A stretch of 64,000 nucleotides of DNA. Origin: JANOSH01 sp031415695. Its GTDB lineage: Bacteria; Actinomycetota; Acidimicrobiia; Acidimicrobiales; Ilumatobacteraceae. The translations under genes and the position numbers were made by a program. Position 1 is the first letter of the stretch, and each line of letters begins with the position of its first letter. Location: positions 124,001-188,000 of the forward strand of contig JANOSH010000022.1 of assembly GCA_031415695.1 (NCBI GenBank), read 5' to 3'. The notes beneath the pieces are model-generated. The model saw only the letters and a program-made list of their open reading frames with translations. It did not search any database and had not been told where the DNA came from. Positions 1 through 8,915 of the stretch are shown one piece after another.

Positions 1-2
1 TT

Positions 3-1811
3 GGTTACGCGTACGCCCACGACGGAGCTTCGGCCACTGACGGCGTGATCGACAACGCGAAAATCACCCATCACCATCACCAGAACGCCGCTCAGCATGG
101 CGGTGACGAGGGTCATTTGCCGGCTGGCGCTTCCAACATGCAGTTGGTCTCGAAGCTGACGTTAAAGAACGTCGAGCCCGGCAAGATTGCCGACGTGGGC
201 GTCCACAACGGGTACGCTTACCTGGCGGCGTGGGGCGGCCAGACCTGCCGTTATAACGGTGTGCATGTGGTGGACATTCGTAACCCTGCAGCCCCTAAGG
301 AGGTTTCGTTCATCCAGGCTAAAGAGGGCAGCGCTGCCGGGGAAGGCGTCCAGGCTCTGTCCATCTCGACGCCCAAGTTCACGGGTGACATTTTGGTCAC
401 CAACAACGAGACGTGTAACGAGAGGACCGGTTTCGGCGGGTTGAACATTTACAACGTCAGCAACCCGGCGAACCCGTCGATGCTGACCGAAGGGTTTGGT
501 GACGAGAGCGTTGCCGGGCAGGGCAAGAAGAAGGCTAACGAGATCCACAGCGTGTTTGCATGGGATGCTGGCGACAAGGCGTATGCGGTCATGGTCGACA
601 ACGACGAGGGTGCTGACGTCGACATTGTCGATATCACTGATCCGCGCAAACCTAAGTTGATCGCCGAATTCGATCTCGATGAGCGATTCCCGCAAATCGT
701 GCAGAACACGCCGGCAAGCCTGGTGCAGGTGTTCCTTCACGACGTGATTGTGAAGGAGATCGCCGGTCGTCAAATCATGCTGGTGTCGTATTGGGATGGC
801 GGTTACGTCAAGCTTGATGTTACCGATCCGGTTAATCCGCAGTATTTGGCCGATTCCGATTTCACCTCGCCCGATGTGGAATTGCTGGCCCAGTCGGGGC
901 TGAGTGAGAACCCTGAGGGCAACGCCCATCAAGCTGAGTTCACCAAGGACAACACGCACATCATCGCGGCCGACGAGGATTTCAGCCCGACGTTCACCGC
1001 GGCGTCTAGTGACGATGGCGGTTCGTTCTTCGCCGTTCCCGGCGATACCACTCCTAATGTGGCGGCCGCCGGGCAGTCCTTGATCGGTGCCACGAAGTAC
1101 GTCGGGCGGGCCTGCCTAGGCGACGCGGCTGTGCCGGCTGGTAACGGCACGCAGATTGCCGTGGTGGCTCGTGGTGTGTGTACGTTCACCGAGAAGCTGG
1201 CCAACGTCGAGGCCGCTGGCGGATACGTGGGGGCAATCATCGTCAATCGTGAGGGCTTTGATGGCTGCGGTGCGTTCGCCATGGCTGTCGAAGGAAACAT
1301 CCCTGCGGTGTCGGTGGAGCGTTCGGTTGGTTACGGTTTGTTCGATCAGGCCGGCTACAACGGGGCTTCGTGTCTGGCCGGTGTTGCGAATGAGCTTCCG
1401 GGCGTGGCGCTCGGGGCTATAGGCGACATCGTGACCTTGACATCACGGTTCGACGGCTGGGGTTATGTCCATCTCTATACCAATAACAACGGCAAACTGG
1501 TCGAGAGCGATACGTACGCCATTCCCGAGGCAATGGACCCGGCCTATGCCGACGGCTTTGGCGATCTGTCGGTCCATGAGGTGGCCACGTCGTTGCAGCG
1601 CAACGATCTTGCGTACCTCTCGTATTACGCAGGAGGCATCCGGGTGCTCAAAGTCGTTGGTGGCCAGCTCACCGAGGTTGGCCGCTTCATTGATGAGGGC
1701 GGCAACAACTTCTGGGGCGTGCAGACCTTTATCCACAATGGTGTCGAGTACGTGGCCGCCAGCGACCGTGATCACGGCCTGTACATCTTCAAGTACACAG
1801 GCACCGCCTGA
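3..1811 (+). CDS. LVIVD-repeat protein with inserted PA domain (5' end outside window)
   Basis: The reading frame is open from base 3 with no stop upstream, so the gene almost certainly begins before the window; a GTG at 45 is the first start inside it. The protein alternates short segments of LVIVD type, such as VHVVDIRNPAAPKEV near 280 and VDIVDITDPRKPKLI near 640, which in this family build a beta-propeller on the cell surface or outside the cell. A cysteine-containing stretch at about 1040-1400 (ATKYVGRACLGDA, then VVARGVCTFTEKL) has the pattern of a protease-associated (PA) domain inserted between blades. The histidine run HHHH near the start of the visible part may bind metal. No catalytic motif is visible. 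The role is probably adhesion or binding of an extracellular ligand, which is inference. It ends just before a bidirectional hairpin terminator. Confidence 0.75.
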   Translation, partial: GYAYAHDGASATDGVIDNAKITHHHHQNAAQHGGDEGHLPAGASNMQLVSKLTLKNVEPGKIADVGVHNGYAYLAAWGGQTCRYNGVHVVDIRNPAAPKEVSFIQAKEGSAAGEGVQALSISTPKFTGDILVTNNETCNERTGFGGLNIYNVSNPANPSMLTEGFGDESVAGQGKKKANEIHSVFAWDAGDKAYAVMVDNDEGADVDIVDITDPRKPKLIAEFDLDERFPQIVQNTPASLVQVFLHDVIVKEIAGRQIMLVSYWDGGYVKLDVTDPVNPQYLADSDFTSPDVELLAQSGLSENPEGNAHQAEFTKDNTHIIAADEDFSPTFTAASSDDGGSFFAVPGDTTPNVAAAGQSLIGATKYVGRACLGDAAVPAGNGTQIAVVARGVCTFTEKLANVEAAGGYVGAIIVNREGFDGCGAFAMAVEGNIPAVSVERSVGYGLFDQAGYNGASCLAGVANELPGVALGAIGDIVTLTSRFDGWGYVHLYTNNNGKLVESDTYAIPEAMDPAYADGFGDLSVHEVATSLQRNDLAYLSYYAGGIRVLKVVGGQLTEVGRFIDEGGNNFWGVQTFIHNGVEYVAASDRDHGLYIFKYTGTA

Positions 1812-1826
1812 CGCCCTGACGATCCG

Positions 1827-1855
1827 AGGCCTGAGCGCTCTACGCGCTCAGGCCT
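1827..1855. terminator. Bidirectional hairpin terminator between convergent genes
   Basis: AGGCCTGAGCGC pairs perfectly with GCGCTCAGGCCT across a five-base loop (TCTAC), a 12-bp stem. It sits in the 47-base gap between the end of the plus-strand LVIVD gene and the end of the minus-strand ATPase gene. No long T run follows, but position and stem strength support termination for both. Confidence 0.7.
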
Positions 1856-1858
1856 TGG

Positions 1859-3316
1859 TCAGGTGCCGGTGTACAGCCGGTCGAGGTCGACGAGTTCGAT
1901 GTCGGCACGGCGTCGAGCAGCGCGGGTGAGTTCGGCAGTGAAACCAGCGCGGGCGACGAGCACGCGCTTGACGGTGGGCGCGGCGCGTTCGCCGAGCGCT
2001 ACCACAATCTCGTCGAGACGGTGGACCTCGGCGACGCCGACGCTGTCACGCGTCGCCTTTACTTCACCGACCGCAGTCACCCGATCCACGTCGTTTCGGT
2101 CGGGTGCGAGCGCTACGACGTCAACCTGCCATGCACGCGTTCTGGGCCGCAGCACCCCGGGTGACGATGTCCTGATTCCGCCTCCGACAGTCTCGGACGA
2201 CGCGAAACGAATCATCCAATCATTCGCCATCCACTCGAGATGTGGAGCAAAGACCCGACGAGCCAGACGAGGCTGAGCATCACTCCACACCTCGGCCGCC
2301 CGCCCTGCTGACAGCCGTGCCTGTTCGGGGGCGATCAGTACACGGTAGGTGCGCAGCATCGGCTCAGTCAGCGCTATCGTCGTCGATCGATCATGGAATG
2401 GGTCACGACGCTGCTCGATCCAGTGGCCGGCGGCAAGCACATCGATCGGTTGCGCCAGGGCGGGTGATGTGCGCCCGATGGCTCTGGCGATATCGCCGCG
2501 GCGCGAGTTCCCGTCGGCAACCGCACCGAGCACTGCCCAGTACAACGACGTGTCGACCAGCGTTGGGTCGCCAGACACCAACAACTGGCCCTCGTGAAAA
2601 AGTGGAGACGCGGAGTCGAGCAGGTACTTGATTGCCCACTTATCGATGTAGCCCCGATCTGGCGTGTTGCCCCCGGCAAATCGGCGATAAGCAGGCGTGC
2701 CTCCCACTAGGGCGTGCAATCGGAAGGCCGCATCGGGGTTGGCGTGCAGTCCCCAGAACTCGGCCGATGCACGAAAGTCAAACGGTTCCACGTCGATGAG
2801 AAGATGATGCCGTCCTCGTAATGGGGCATTGACCGCGAGCAGTTTGGTGACCTGCGCAATCACTGAACTGCACAGCACAACCCGTGCAGTTCCTCGACGT
2901 TCTGCGTCCGGACCAAAGTATCGCTGCAACAGCGAAGGAAACTCCGGTGCAGTCTCGACGAGATAACCGACTTCATCGACCATGATCAACGGTGACGTTC
3001 CCGTGAACACAATGGCAAGTGCACTCGTCCAGTCGGCGAACCGCAAGGGCGCCGGTGCACCCACATAGGCTCCCCATGCTTCGCCGAAAGCCACGAGGTT
3101 CTGTTCTCGCGACTGCTGCGCCGCTTCCCAGTAGAAGGCGCCTGTTGCTTGAGCTGCCGCGACTAGTAACGAGGACTTGCCCTGCCGGCGCCGACCGCGC
3201 ACGACGGCCAGTTGGGACCCCTGACGCTCACCCTGCAGATGATCGATCAGTAGCCCCCATTCTCGCTCACGGCCGAACAGTGATGCTGACGATGAAGGTT
3301 CACTTGATATAGACAC
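1859..3316 (-). CDS. AAA ATPase with DUF234-type C-terminus
   Basis: A 485-residue protein. It opens with the FGRERE motif typical of this STAND/AAA clade, then a Walker A loop GRRRQGKSS at about residues 41-49 and a Walker B-like PLIMVDEVGYL near 110-120. The C-terminal third contains VGEVKATRDSVGVAE, the nuclease-like E-x-K signature found in DUF234 proteins. Members are stand-alone, frequently transferred genes of unknown role, often suspected in defence or mobile-element biology. Translation should start at GTG 3316, which follows a TATGAT box by six bases (leaderless) and lies inside a perfect 22-bp palindrome, so the gene probably represses itself. The last codons recur as a scar at 7386-7418. 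Confidence 0.75.
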   Translation of the reverse strand: MSISSEPSSSASLFGREREWGLLIDHLQGERQGSQLAVVRGRRRQGKSSLLVAAAQATGAFYWEAAQQSREQNLVAFGEAWGAYVGAPAPLRFADWTSALAIVFTGTSPLIMVDEVGYLVETAPEFPSLLQRYFGPDAERRGTARVVLCSSVIAQVTKLLAVNAPLRGRHHLLIDVEPFDFRASAEFWGLHANPDAAFRLHALVGGTPAYRRFAGGNTPDRGYIDKWAIKYLLDSASPLFHEGQLLVSGDPTLVDTSLYWAVLGAVADGNSRRGDIARAIGRTSPALAQPIDVLAAGHWIEQRRDPFHDRSTTIALTEPMLRTYRVLIAPEQARLSAGRAAEVWSDAQPRLARRVFAPHLEWMANDWMIRFASSETVGGGIRTSSPGVLRPRTRAWQVDVVALAPDRNDVDRVTAVGEVKATRDSVGVAEVHRLDEIVVALGERAAPTVKRVLVARAGFTAELTRAARRRADIELVDLDRLYTGT

Positions 3317-3326
3317 ATCTATATCA
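3305..3326. promoter_or_regulatory. Palindromic operator over the ATPase start codon
   Basis: TGATATAGA and TCTATATCA form a perfect 9-bp inverted repeat around four bases. It covers the predicted -10 box and the GTG start of the minus-strand ATPase gene. A dimeric regulator bound here would block transcription; autoregulation is inferred. Confidence 0.6.
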
Positions 3327-3402
3327 TATAAAGTTATATGAACACGCGAGCGCTATTGACGACGCTGCCAAAGTTCTCCCGGCATGACGCAGCGAAGATT
3401 GC

Positions 3403-3753
3403 TCAGAGGGCCAGATGAAATCGGAGTGCGGCTTCGAGCGCTTCCAGGTCTGGCGTCGCAAGCCTGCCGAGCTGGCCCATCAGCCGCCCCACATCAACCG
3501 AGCGAATCTGTTCTGCCTGGCATTTGGACGGCGATCTCAAACCGTTTAGGCGCGTTGGTCGCACCACAACGTGCATCGATCCCCTGACGGTGACATTCGT
3601 TGTACACGGCACCACCGTGACTACGCCCCTCCCATACCGAGCGACGGCGCTCAGTGCTGCGTTGTTACCCACCAGAATCACCGGGCGAGCGCTATTCGCC
3701 TCGGCACCCCGAATAGGTTCAAGGTCGGCGAGGAAAACGTCACCCCGGTTCAC
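3403..3753 (-). CDS. mazF: MazF/PemK-type endoribonuclease toxin
   Basis: A 116-residue protein starting MNRGDVFLADLEP, the standard N-terminus of the MazF/PemK fold, with RPVILVGNN, VTVVPCTTN and AEQIRSVDVGRL in the expected order. MazF toxins cleave mRNA at short sequence motifs and are neutralised by an antitoxin encoded directly upstream. The start is GTG 3753, giving a 4-base GTGA overlap with the antitoxin stop; the frame is open further upstream but those codons lie inside the antitoxin gene. Length is normal for the family, and no damage is visible. Confidence 0.88.
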   Translation of the reverse strand: MNRGDVFLADLEPIRGAEANSARPVILVGNNAALSAVARYGRGVVTVVPCTTNVTVRGSMHVVVRPTRLNGLRSPSKCQAEQIRSVDVGRLMGQLGRLATPDLEALEAALRFHLAL

Positions 3754-3983
3754 TTGCCAGCGTCGTTCGACAAACCATCGCCAGCGACATGATCCCAGGG
3801 GCGCTCGTCCCACTCGTCGTATGCTGCGACGTACCCCAGAATCTCCTGCTCGAGATGTTCTTCGCGCAAGCGTGCCCTCAACGCAGCTTGCGCCAGCGCG
3901 GAGACGTTAATGCCCAGCCTTTTGGCCTCAGCGAGATCGTCACGAGGGAGCGTGACGCTGGACTTCACCATCAGAATCGACAT
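3750..3983 (-). CDS. mazE: CcdA/ribbon-helix-helix-like antitoxin of the MazF pair
   Basis: A 77-residue protein. The N-terminal half (MVKSSVTLPRDDLAEAKRLG) looks like a DNA-binding ribbon-helix-helix strand and helix of CcdA/CopG type. The acidic, tryptophan-containing tail (AAYDEWDERPWDH) would wrap the toxin. It overlaps the mazF gene by 4 bases. The ATG at 3983 follows a TATTGT box by six bases, fitting a leaderless promoter; an internal ATG (MVKSS) is an alternative. The antitoxin is expected to repress the pair, as is usual for type II TA modules. The symbol is by position, not by close similarity to E. coli MazE. Confidence 0.75.
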   Translation of the reverse strand: MSILMVKSSVTLPRDDLAEAKRLGINVSALAQAALRARLREEHLEQEILGYVAAYDEWDERPWDHVAGDGLSNDAGK

Positions 3984-4109
3984 ACCGTCACAATACCGCT
4001 AAAGGGAGTACTTTCTACCGCCTACGACGCGATCCACAACGACGCCGCAATACCGGCTCAGGACCAACTCAACGAGGAACAATTCGCCTCGCACTCTGAC
4101 TCGGCCGAC

Positions 4110-5774
4110 TCAAGGAATAAACTTGGCCACGAAGACGTCGGTGTTGCCGAACTGTGCTGAACACACCGCCGGTGGCGCCGGCTTCACGGACGGATCAGCC
4201 AACGCCGGGTTCACGCCCGTAGCACGCTGGCTCAAACGATCAGCCATGTCGCCCCGCAACACCTGACCGGTGTCACGCAAGTAGTGCTGATAGGCGTCCA
4301 CATCGGCACATCCGGCTCCCATACGGCTATCGGTCGAGATGAACCACGCCGCGGCGTCGGTGGCCACCAGCGTGCTGTAATCCCCCCAGAACTGGCGCTG
4401 CAGGTTGTTCTGAGCGCTCACCGCCGGATCGGACGCCACCGAGTTGATGCGCACCGGGCTACCCCACGCGCCCACCGCCGGCTTCGACGTCGCGTACGTA
4501 TCGACCCAGGCGTTGCCCGTACCGAACGTGGACGGATTACTGGTATTGAGCACCTGATAGGCCACCACCACCCGGCCCGATTCCGTCACGTCGAGGCCTT
4601 GGAAGAACGCATACCCTTCGGCCCCCGACACCAGCACGGGAGCGCTCCAGTTAGCCCCACGATCAGCTGATGTGGCCACTACCATGCGGCCGCCCGACAC
4701 CGTCAACGTTGACCACGTTGCGTACACCAACGTGCTACCAATCCGCGGATCGGCGGCAATGGTCGGGAAGCTGTTGGTGCGGAAGTTTGCGCCCGGAATT
4801 GGGTCGTTGATATCGGTCACCGGTCCAATGGTGATGGGCCGCGTGAACGACTTGCCACCGTCTCGGGAAATGGCCACAACCTGGCCCGAGCCCTGCTCGA
4901 ACGCCACATAGACCGAGCCGTCAGGACCCGACGTGACCGACGAGCCCTGGCGCCCATTGCCCGTAACGTTGTTCCCAGCTGGCGACAATTGGTTCGGCGC
5001 ACTGAACGATGCCCCGCCGTTGGCCGAGTAGGCAACCATTACCGGCTCGCTGCCGTTGCCGCGTTGCGAATTAGACCGGAACTCGGTCCAGCTTAAGTAC
5101 GCCCGACCGAAGTACGGGCTGGACGGCGTCGTATCGACGGCAATCCAGTTCTTGTCGTTGAAGTTGACTGCGCTCGTCTTGGTGGTGCCGACCACCGGTG
5201 CCGACCAGGTGACTCCATTGTTGTCGGACGTGCTCACGATGATCGACTCGACACCCCGAGCGCCGGCAATCGACGCCAAACTCGAGTAGTAGGCCCGGGC
5301 ACCGTTAGCCCACGAGAAGTTTCCGCTGGCATCGGGCCGCGGGCCGTAAGCAATGACGGGATCACCATCGGACACCACGCCCAGACCGCTCCACGACGCC
5401 TGATCATCGAGCAATCCACGGTTGGTCCACGTGGCCCCGCCATCGCTGGACGTGTAAATCCCCGACGTGCCCACCCCCGGAAAGAACGAACAATCCGACG
5501 CGACGGTGGGTCCTCGCAGCGGGCCGGGCCCGCACGCCGGCTGGCGCTGCTCGTCGTTCGCACCGGCGATCAGAAAATTTGGACTGCTGGGGTTGAGGGC
5601 AATCGTGGGTTCATTTTGTTTGTTCGTCGGGAACACGGCAGTCGTGTTCGACGTCGGATTGCCGGCCACCTGCGGCTGATTGGCCTGCAGGTTCGAACCG
5701 GCGGTAGTGGCCAAAGCCGTACCCGTTCCGGCGATCAGTACAGCTCCTACCACAATGGCACCTACGAGCTTCAT
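4110..5774 (-). CDS. Secreted BNR/Asp-box repeat protein (sialidase-like propeller)
   Basis: A 554-residue exported protein. Residues 1-22 (MKLVGAIVVGAVLIAGTGTA) form a clear signal peptide, and GGGAGG-like bases (GGGAGG) sit eight bases before ATG 5774, which fixes the start; an earlier in-frame codon would put charged residues before the signal. The body carries several Asp boxes (SSDGGATWTNRG, SRDGGKSFTRP, SADRGANWSAP), the hallmark of BNR repeat beta-propellers of the sialidase superfamily. The catalytic arginine triad and Tyr/Glu of true sialidases cannot be assigned by eye, so it may be a glycan-binding or degrading protein rather than a sialidase. It is transcribed away from the next ATPase gene. 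Confidence 0.72.
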   Translation of the reverse strand: MKLVGAIVVGAVLIAGTGTALATTAGSNLQANQPQVAGNPTSNTTAVFPTNKQNEPTIALNPSSPNFLIAGANDEQRQPACGPGPLRGPTVASDCSFFPGVGTSGIYTSSDGGATWTNRGLLDDQASWSGLGVVSDGDPVIAYGPRPDASGNFSWANGARAYYSSLASIAGARGVESIIVSTSDNNGVTWSAPVVGTTKTSAVNFNDKNWIAVDTTPSSPYFGRAYLSWTEFRSNSQRGNGSEPVMVAYSANGGASFSAPNQLSPAGNNVTGNGRQGSSVTSGPDGSVYVAFEQGSGQVVAISRDGGKSFTRPITIGPVTDINDPIPGANFRTNSFPTIAADPRIGSTLVYATWSTLTVSGGRMVVATSADRGANWSAPVLVSGAEGYAFFQGLDVTESGRVVVAYQVLNTSNPSTFGTGNAWVDTYATSKPAVGAWGSPVRINSVASDPAVSAQNNLQRQFWGDYSTLVATDAAAWFISTDSRMGAGCADVDAYQHYLRDTGQVLRGDMADRLSQRATGVNPALADPSVKPAPPAVCSAQFGNTDVFVAKFIP

Positions 5775-5886
5775 AGCCGACCTCCCACGATCCGGGCGTT
5801 CGCCCGCATAGTCAACGTACAACTTTATCGAAAGCTTGAGAAGGAAAAGATGGGCCGGGGCGAGTAAGTCCGCATATGGCCGACCA

Positions 5887-5921
5887 CACTCACAAATATG
5901 TTACTCTCATCAATGTGAGTG
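5887..5921. promoter_or_regulatory. Inverted-repeat operator at the second ATPase gene
   Basis: CACTCACA at 5887 and TGTGAGTG at 5914 are exact inverted copies, and the second overlaps the GTG at 5915. A 37-base stretch around it is about 80% identical to 52209-52245, where it precedes a truncated copy of the same gene start. Conservation there does not follow codon structure, so this is probably regulatory rather than coding. Confidence 0.6.
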
Positions 5922-7342
5922 ACTTTGTTGGACGTGAACGGGACCTTGGCCGACTCAACGGCCACCTTGGGGTCGTCGCCACAGGTGAGTCCCGGCTTCT
6001 GGTCATCCGCGGACGCCGACAGGTGGGAAAGTCGCGGCTTATCACCGAGTTCGTCCGCAAGGCCGGAGTCCCCCAGATGTTCGTCACCGCCTCGCGTCAA
6101 GCGACCGTTCGGGACGATCTTGCCCTGGTGAGCCAAGAGGTGGAACGAACGAGCACGCTACCGGGTCGCGATCTGCTCACGGCAAACTCGCCCGCGACGT
6201 GGGACGGCGCTCTTCGGCTCATCGCCGCGGCACTTCCGGCCGCCGGCCCGGCGGTAGTTGTGCTCGATGAGTTCCCGTGGTTCCTGGAGCGCGATGAGGG
6301 GCTGGAAGGCACGCTTCAAGTCACCTGGGATCGGGTGTTCGAGGGCAAAGCGATACTCATGATGCTGGTCGGGTCCGATTTTGCCATGATGGAGGCGTTA
6401 TCCACCTACGGCCGACCGCTCTTCGGCCGCACTCACGAACTGACAATCCGGCCGTTCAACCCGGCCGACACCGCAGCGATGCTCAGCCCCTCCGTGAAGA
6501 ACGCTGCCGACGTACTCGATTTCCATCTGGTCACCGGAGGTTTCCCTCGGCTCGTTCGCAGCGCGGCTCGACACGCCACAGCGCAGCACTATGTGGAGTC
6601 ACAGCTCACCGACGAGAACAGCAGCTTGTGTGTCAACGCCGCCCGCATGCTCGATGCCGAACTCCCTTCGGCCACGCCGGCCAGTGCTGTGCTTGGTGTC
6701 ATCGGTAGCGGCGAACGGACCTTTCGCAACATTGCGCAGCAGAGCGGGCTGGCCGATCAGCCGCTGCAGCGGGCGCTGGGAACCTTGCAGCACAAACACC
6801 TCGTCGCCCGTGACCTCCCGGCTTCGGTTCCACCCTCGCAACACCCGCGGTACCGGGTCGATGACTCATACCTACGATTCTGGCTGGCCTTGGTAGCCCC
6901 CGGGCTGGCCGAGATCGAGCGCGGCCGCCACGATCTGGCGCAGGCTCGCTTCGCCCGATCGTGGCCTGCATGGCGCGGACGGGCGATCGAACCGCTCGTA
7001 CGCGACGCACTCCTGCGATTGGCCCTCACAGATGACCGACTCGGCGGGGCCGGCCATGTCACAGGCTGGTGGCCCCGAAACAACAACCCCGAGGTCGACC
7101 TCATCGGCGTGGATCGGTGGCCACATCCAGATGCGGTTCGCTTCGTCGGTTCTATCAAGTGGCGCGAAGATGCCCCTTTCACCATTACCGACCTTCGGAC
7201 ACTCGAACGCGACGCATCCATTATTCCCGGAGTGAGGCCTGAAACCCAGCGGGTGGCAGTCGCACGCACGCGTGTCGATGCCCCTGGCATTGTCAGTTAC
7301 GTCGCTGGCGACATCGTCGACGCCTGGCGACCCGATCACTAG
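5915..7342 (+). CDS. AAA ATPase, DUF234-like, second copy
   Basis: A 475-residue ATPase of the same architecture as the gene at 1859-3316 but clearly diverged. It has DFVGRERDLGRL at the start, Walker A IRGRRQVGKSR, Walker B-like AVVVLDEFPWFL, a winged-helix region (TFRNIAQQSGLADQPLQRALG) and a C-terminal nuclease-like segment (NNNPEVDLIGVDRW, then VGSIKWRE). I prefer GTG 5915 because the preceding bases behave as an operator, conserved at a truncated copy near 52.2 kb; an in-frame ATG at 5876 would add 13 residues. Stand-alone genes of this family occur in accessory DNA and their function is not established. Confidence 0.72.
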   Translation: MSDFVGRERDLGRLNGHLGVVATGESRLLVIRGRRQVGKSRLITEFVRKAGVPQMFVTASRQATVRDDLALVSQEVERTSTLPGRDLLTANSPATWDGALRLIAAALPAAGPAVVVLDEFPWFLERDEGLEGTLQVTWDRVFEGKAILMMLVGSDFAMMEALSTYGRPLFGRTHELTIRPFNPADTAAMLSPSVKNAADVLDFHLVTGGFPRLVRSAARHATAQHYVESQLTDENSSLCVNAARMLDAELPSATPASAVLGVIGSGERTFRNIAQQSGLADQPLQRALGTLQHKHLVARDLPASVPPSQHPRYRVDDSYLRFWLALVAPGLAEIERGRHDLAQARFARSWPAWRGRAIEPLVRDALLRLALTDDRLGGAGHVTGWWPRNNNPEVDLIGVDRWPHPDAVRFVGSIKWREDAPFTITDLRTLERDASIIPGVRPETQRVAVARTRVDAPGIVSYVAGDIVDAWRPDH

Positions 7343-7385
7343 CTACTACTTGGGCAAGATCGGCGGGCGGAACCGGCCACCGCTG

Positions 7386-7418
7386 TCAGGTGCCGGTGTA
7401 CAGCCGGTCGAGGTCTAG
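7386..7418 (-). pseudogene. Scar of a DUF234 ATPase 3' end
   Basis: These 33 bases repeat 1858-1890, the last codons and stop (LDRLYTGT) of the first ATPase gene, with only the final base different. The match ends abruptly and is followed by an AT-rich stretch like the promoters of these genes. It appears to be what remains after deletion of another copy. Confidence 0.6.
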
Positions 7419-7533
7419 GCACGCTTACATCAAATCAAGTTATATCGTTTGGAACCTACGAAACGCTGCCTGCGTTGAGCTTCGTGGACCGAAAGTCACG
7501 CTCGGCTGTATCTAACTTGATACAATTGTGAGC

Positions 7534-8094
7534 ATGACACTTGTGAGCCGTGCCCGATCAATGGCTGGCGAGAGCCAGGCCGTGTTTGCCGAGCGGGTTG
7601 GCACGTCGCGGACTCGCCTCTCCGCCTACGAGAACGGTCGCACGTTTCCCGAGCTCGACACGCTTGAGCGAATCGCTCGAGCCGCCGATGCGGAACTAGC
7701 GCTCGTACCCCGCGGTACGGCGCGAGTGAGTGCACAATTTCTGCGCATCCATGCAGCAGTCAATGACGGTGACCAGGCCTGGGCGCTGCGGCTGTTGGCA
7801 GAGCTCATCGACTGGGTCCGGACGGGCGTCGTGGCGGTGCGCTGCCTGGCCGACGACCCTGGGCTGTGCGGCGATCGACCGTGGGATGCCCTCATCGGTG
7901 GTGCCGTCGAGATGCTATGTACCGAGGCCAGTGTTTCGGTTCCAGCGTGGGCAAGCGGCCCGGGCCGAGTGGTCGATGGCATCTGGTTCTACAGCAGCCT
8001 GCGGTCACTGTGGCCGCACATCGTAGTCTCGACTCCAGCGGCCCTTGCGGCGCGTGGCGTGTTCGTCAGCGCCGACTCGTTGACAAGCGTGTGA
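7534..8094 (+). CDS. XRE-family antitoxin/regulator of a nucleotidyltransferase TA pair
   Basis: A 186-residue protein. The first 60 residues are a helix-turn-helix of XRE type (AGESQAVFAERVGTSRTRLSAYENGRTFPELDTL split here as its two helices), and the rest (ALRLLAELIDWVRTG and onward) matches the extension usual in antitoxins paired with small nucleotidyltransferases. ATG 7534 lies seven bases after TACAAT, which fits a leaderless promoter; a GTG two codons earlier is also possible. Only three bases separate its stop from the nucleotidyltransferase gene, so the two are one operon. The octamer TTGTGAGC occurs twice, at 7524 and 7539, and may be an operator. Confidence 0.7.
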   Translation: MTLVSRARSMAGESQAVFAERVGTSRTRLSAYENGRTFPELDTLERIARAADAELALVPRGTARVSAQFLRIHAAVNDGDQAWALRLLAELIDWVRTGVVAVRCLADDPGLCGDRPWDALIGGAVEMLCTEASVSVPAWASGPGRVVDGIWFYSSLRSLWPHIVVSTPAALAARGVFVSADSLTSV

Positions 8095-8097
8095 TCC

Positions 8098-8610
8098 ATG
8101 GACCGAGACGAAATCCTCAACCTGTTACACGAACTTGGCGACCGGCTCGCCGAAAGAGGAGTGCGAGGCGAATTGTTCCTCGTTGGTGGAGCGGCGATGG
8201 CCCTCGCCTATTCAACTCGCCGTTCGACATCGGACCTTGACGCAATTTTCGAACCCAAGCAGGTGATCTACGAGGTTGCCGAATCAATCGCCCAAGACCG
8301 AGATCTGCCGGCCGGTTGGCTTAACGACGGTGTGAAGGGCTTCTTGCCGGGAGCCGACCCGAACGCCCGGGTCCTGCTCGACCTGACGGGTCTTCGTGTC
8401 ACGATCGCCTCGCCACGCTTCCTGCTGGCAATGAAGCTCATGGCTAGTCGAATCGAGCGCGACGAAGACGACCTTCGCCTGCTCCTCGGCCTGTGCGCCA
8501 TTCGAAGTGTTAACGAAGCCCTCGACCTTCTAGAAGGTCTCTACGGGAGCCGTCCGATCGAACCCAAGGTGCAATACCTGGTTGCCGAACTCCTCGAATC
8601 GCGCCCGTGA
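8098..8610 (+). CDS. Nucleotidyltransferase-fold toxin (DUF6036-like)
   Basis: A 170-residue protein with the pol-beta nucleotidyltransferase signature: LFLVGGAAMALAY (GG motif) and TSDLDAIFEP (the D-x-D metal ligands) at about residues 25-55. Conserved LLAMKLMASRIERDEDD follows. Small enzymes of this class transfer nucleotides to tRNA or to partner proteins and often serve as toxins or defence effectors; here the partner is the XRE-type gene immediately upstream. A second, diverged pair of the same kind lies at 8916-9717. Its exact substrate cannot be told from sequence. Confidence 0.72.
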   Translation: MDRDEILNLLHELGDRLAERGVRGELFLVGGAAMALAYSTRRSTSDLDAIFEPKQVIYEVAESIAQDRDLPAGWLNDGVKGFLPGADPNARVLLDLTGLRVTIASPRFLLAMKLMASRIERDEDDLRLLLGLCAIRSVNEALDLLEGLYGSRPIEPKVQYLVAELLESRP

Positions 8611-8632
8611 CACCGACGATCCGCTGTTGCTC

Positions 8633-8827
8633 TTACGCCGCCAAGCGGACCTTTTTGCGTGTCGTGGGTTGACCGGCTGGGGGATGACTGGATAAATGAC
8701 AAAGCCCGACTCTCTCATTGCCTGACAACTCGGTGGCAGCGTGATCTGCGGCTGATGTACTCAGCGCAAGGTTCTGGGCCGGCGTCATCAATTCCAGTTC
8801 CTGCGAGGTCCGGACCTTTTGAGCCAC
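8633..8827 (-). pseudogene. Broken copy of the small antitoxin found at 17167-17343
   Basis: The first 18 residues (AQKVRTSQELELMTPA) match the intact-looking antitoxin at 17167-17343, then the sequences diverge completely. Both keep TATGCT seven bases before the start codon (GTG here, ATG there), which supports a leaderless start at 8827. The toxin partner is absent. I read it as an antitoxin gene cut after its N-terminus and joined to unrelated DNA. Confidence 0.6.
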
Positions 8828-8915
8828 AGTTGTGAGCATAGCGGTCCTTCAGCATGATGGCAGGCAGTACGATTGCGGGCGGGGCGGTGAGGTAGCGACT
8901 GGCATTGTGTTTAGC

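Noticed and set aside
162..959. Long minus-strand reading frame opposite the LVIVD gene
   Set aside because: It lies opposite a clear protein on the plus strand, has no recognisable motif, and follows from the high GC content.
4110..5774. Confident call as a sialidase
   Set aside because: Asp boxes are clear but the arginine triad and catalytic Tyr/Glu could not be located by eye.
5876..5914. ATG 5876 as start of the second ATPase
   Set aside because: The bases after it form an inverted repeat conserved at 52.2 kb without conserving codons; GTG 5915 fits better.
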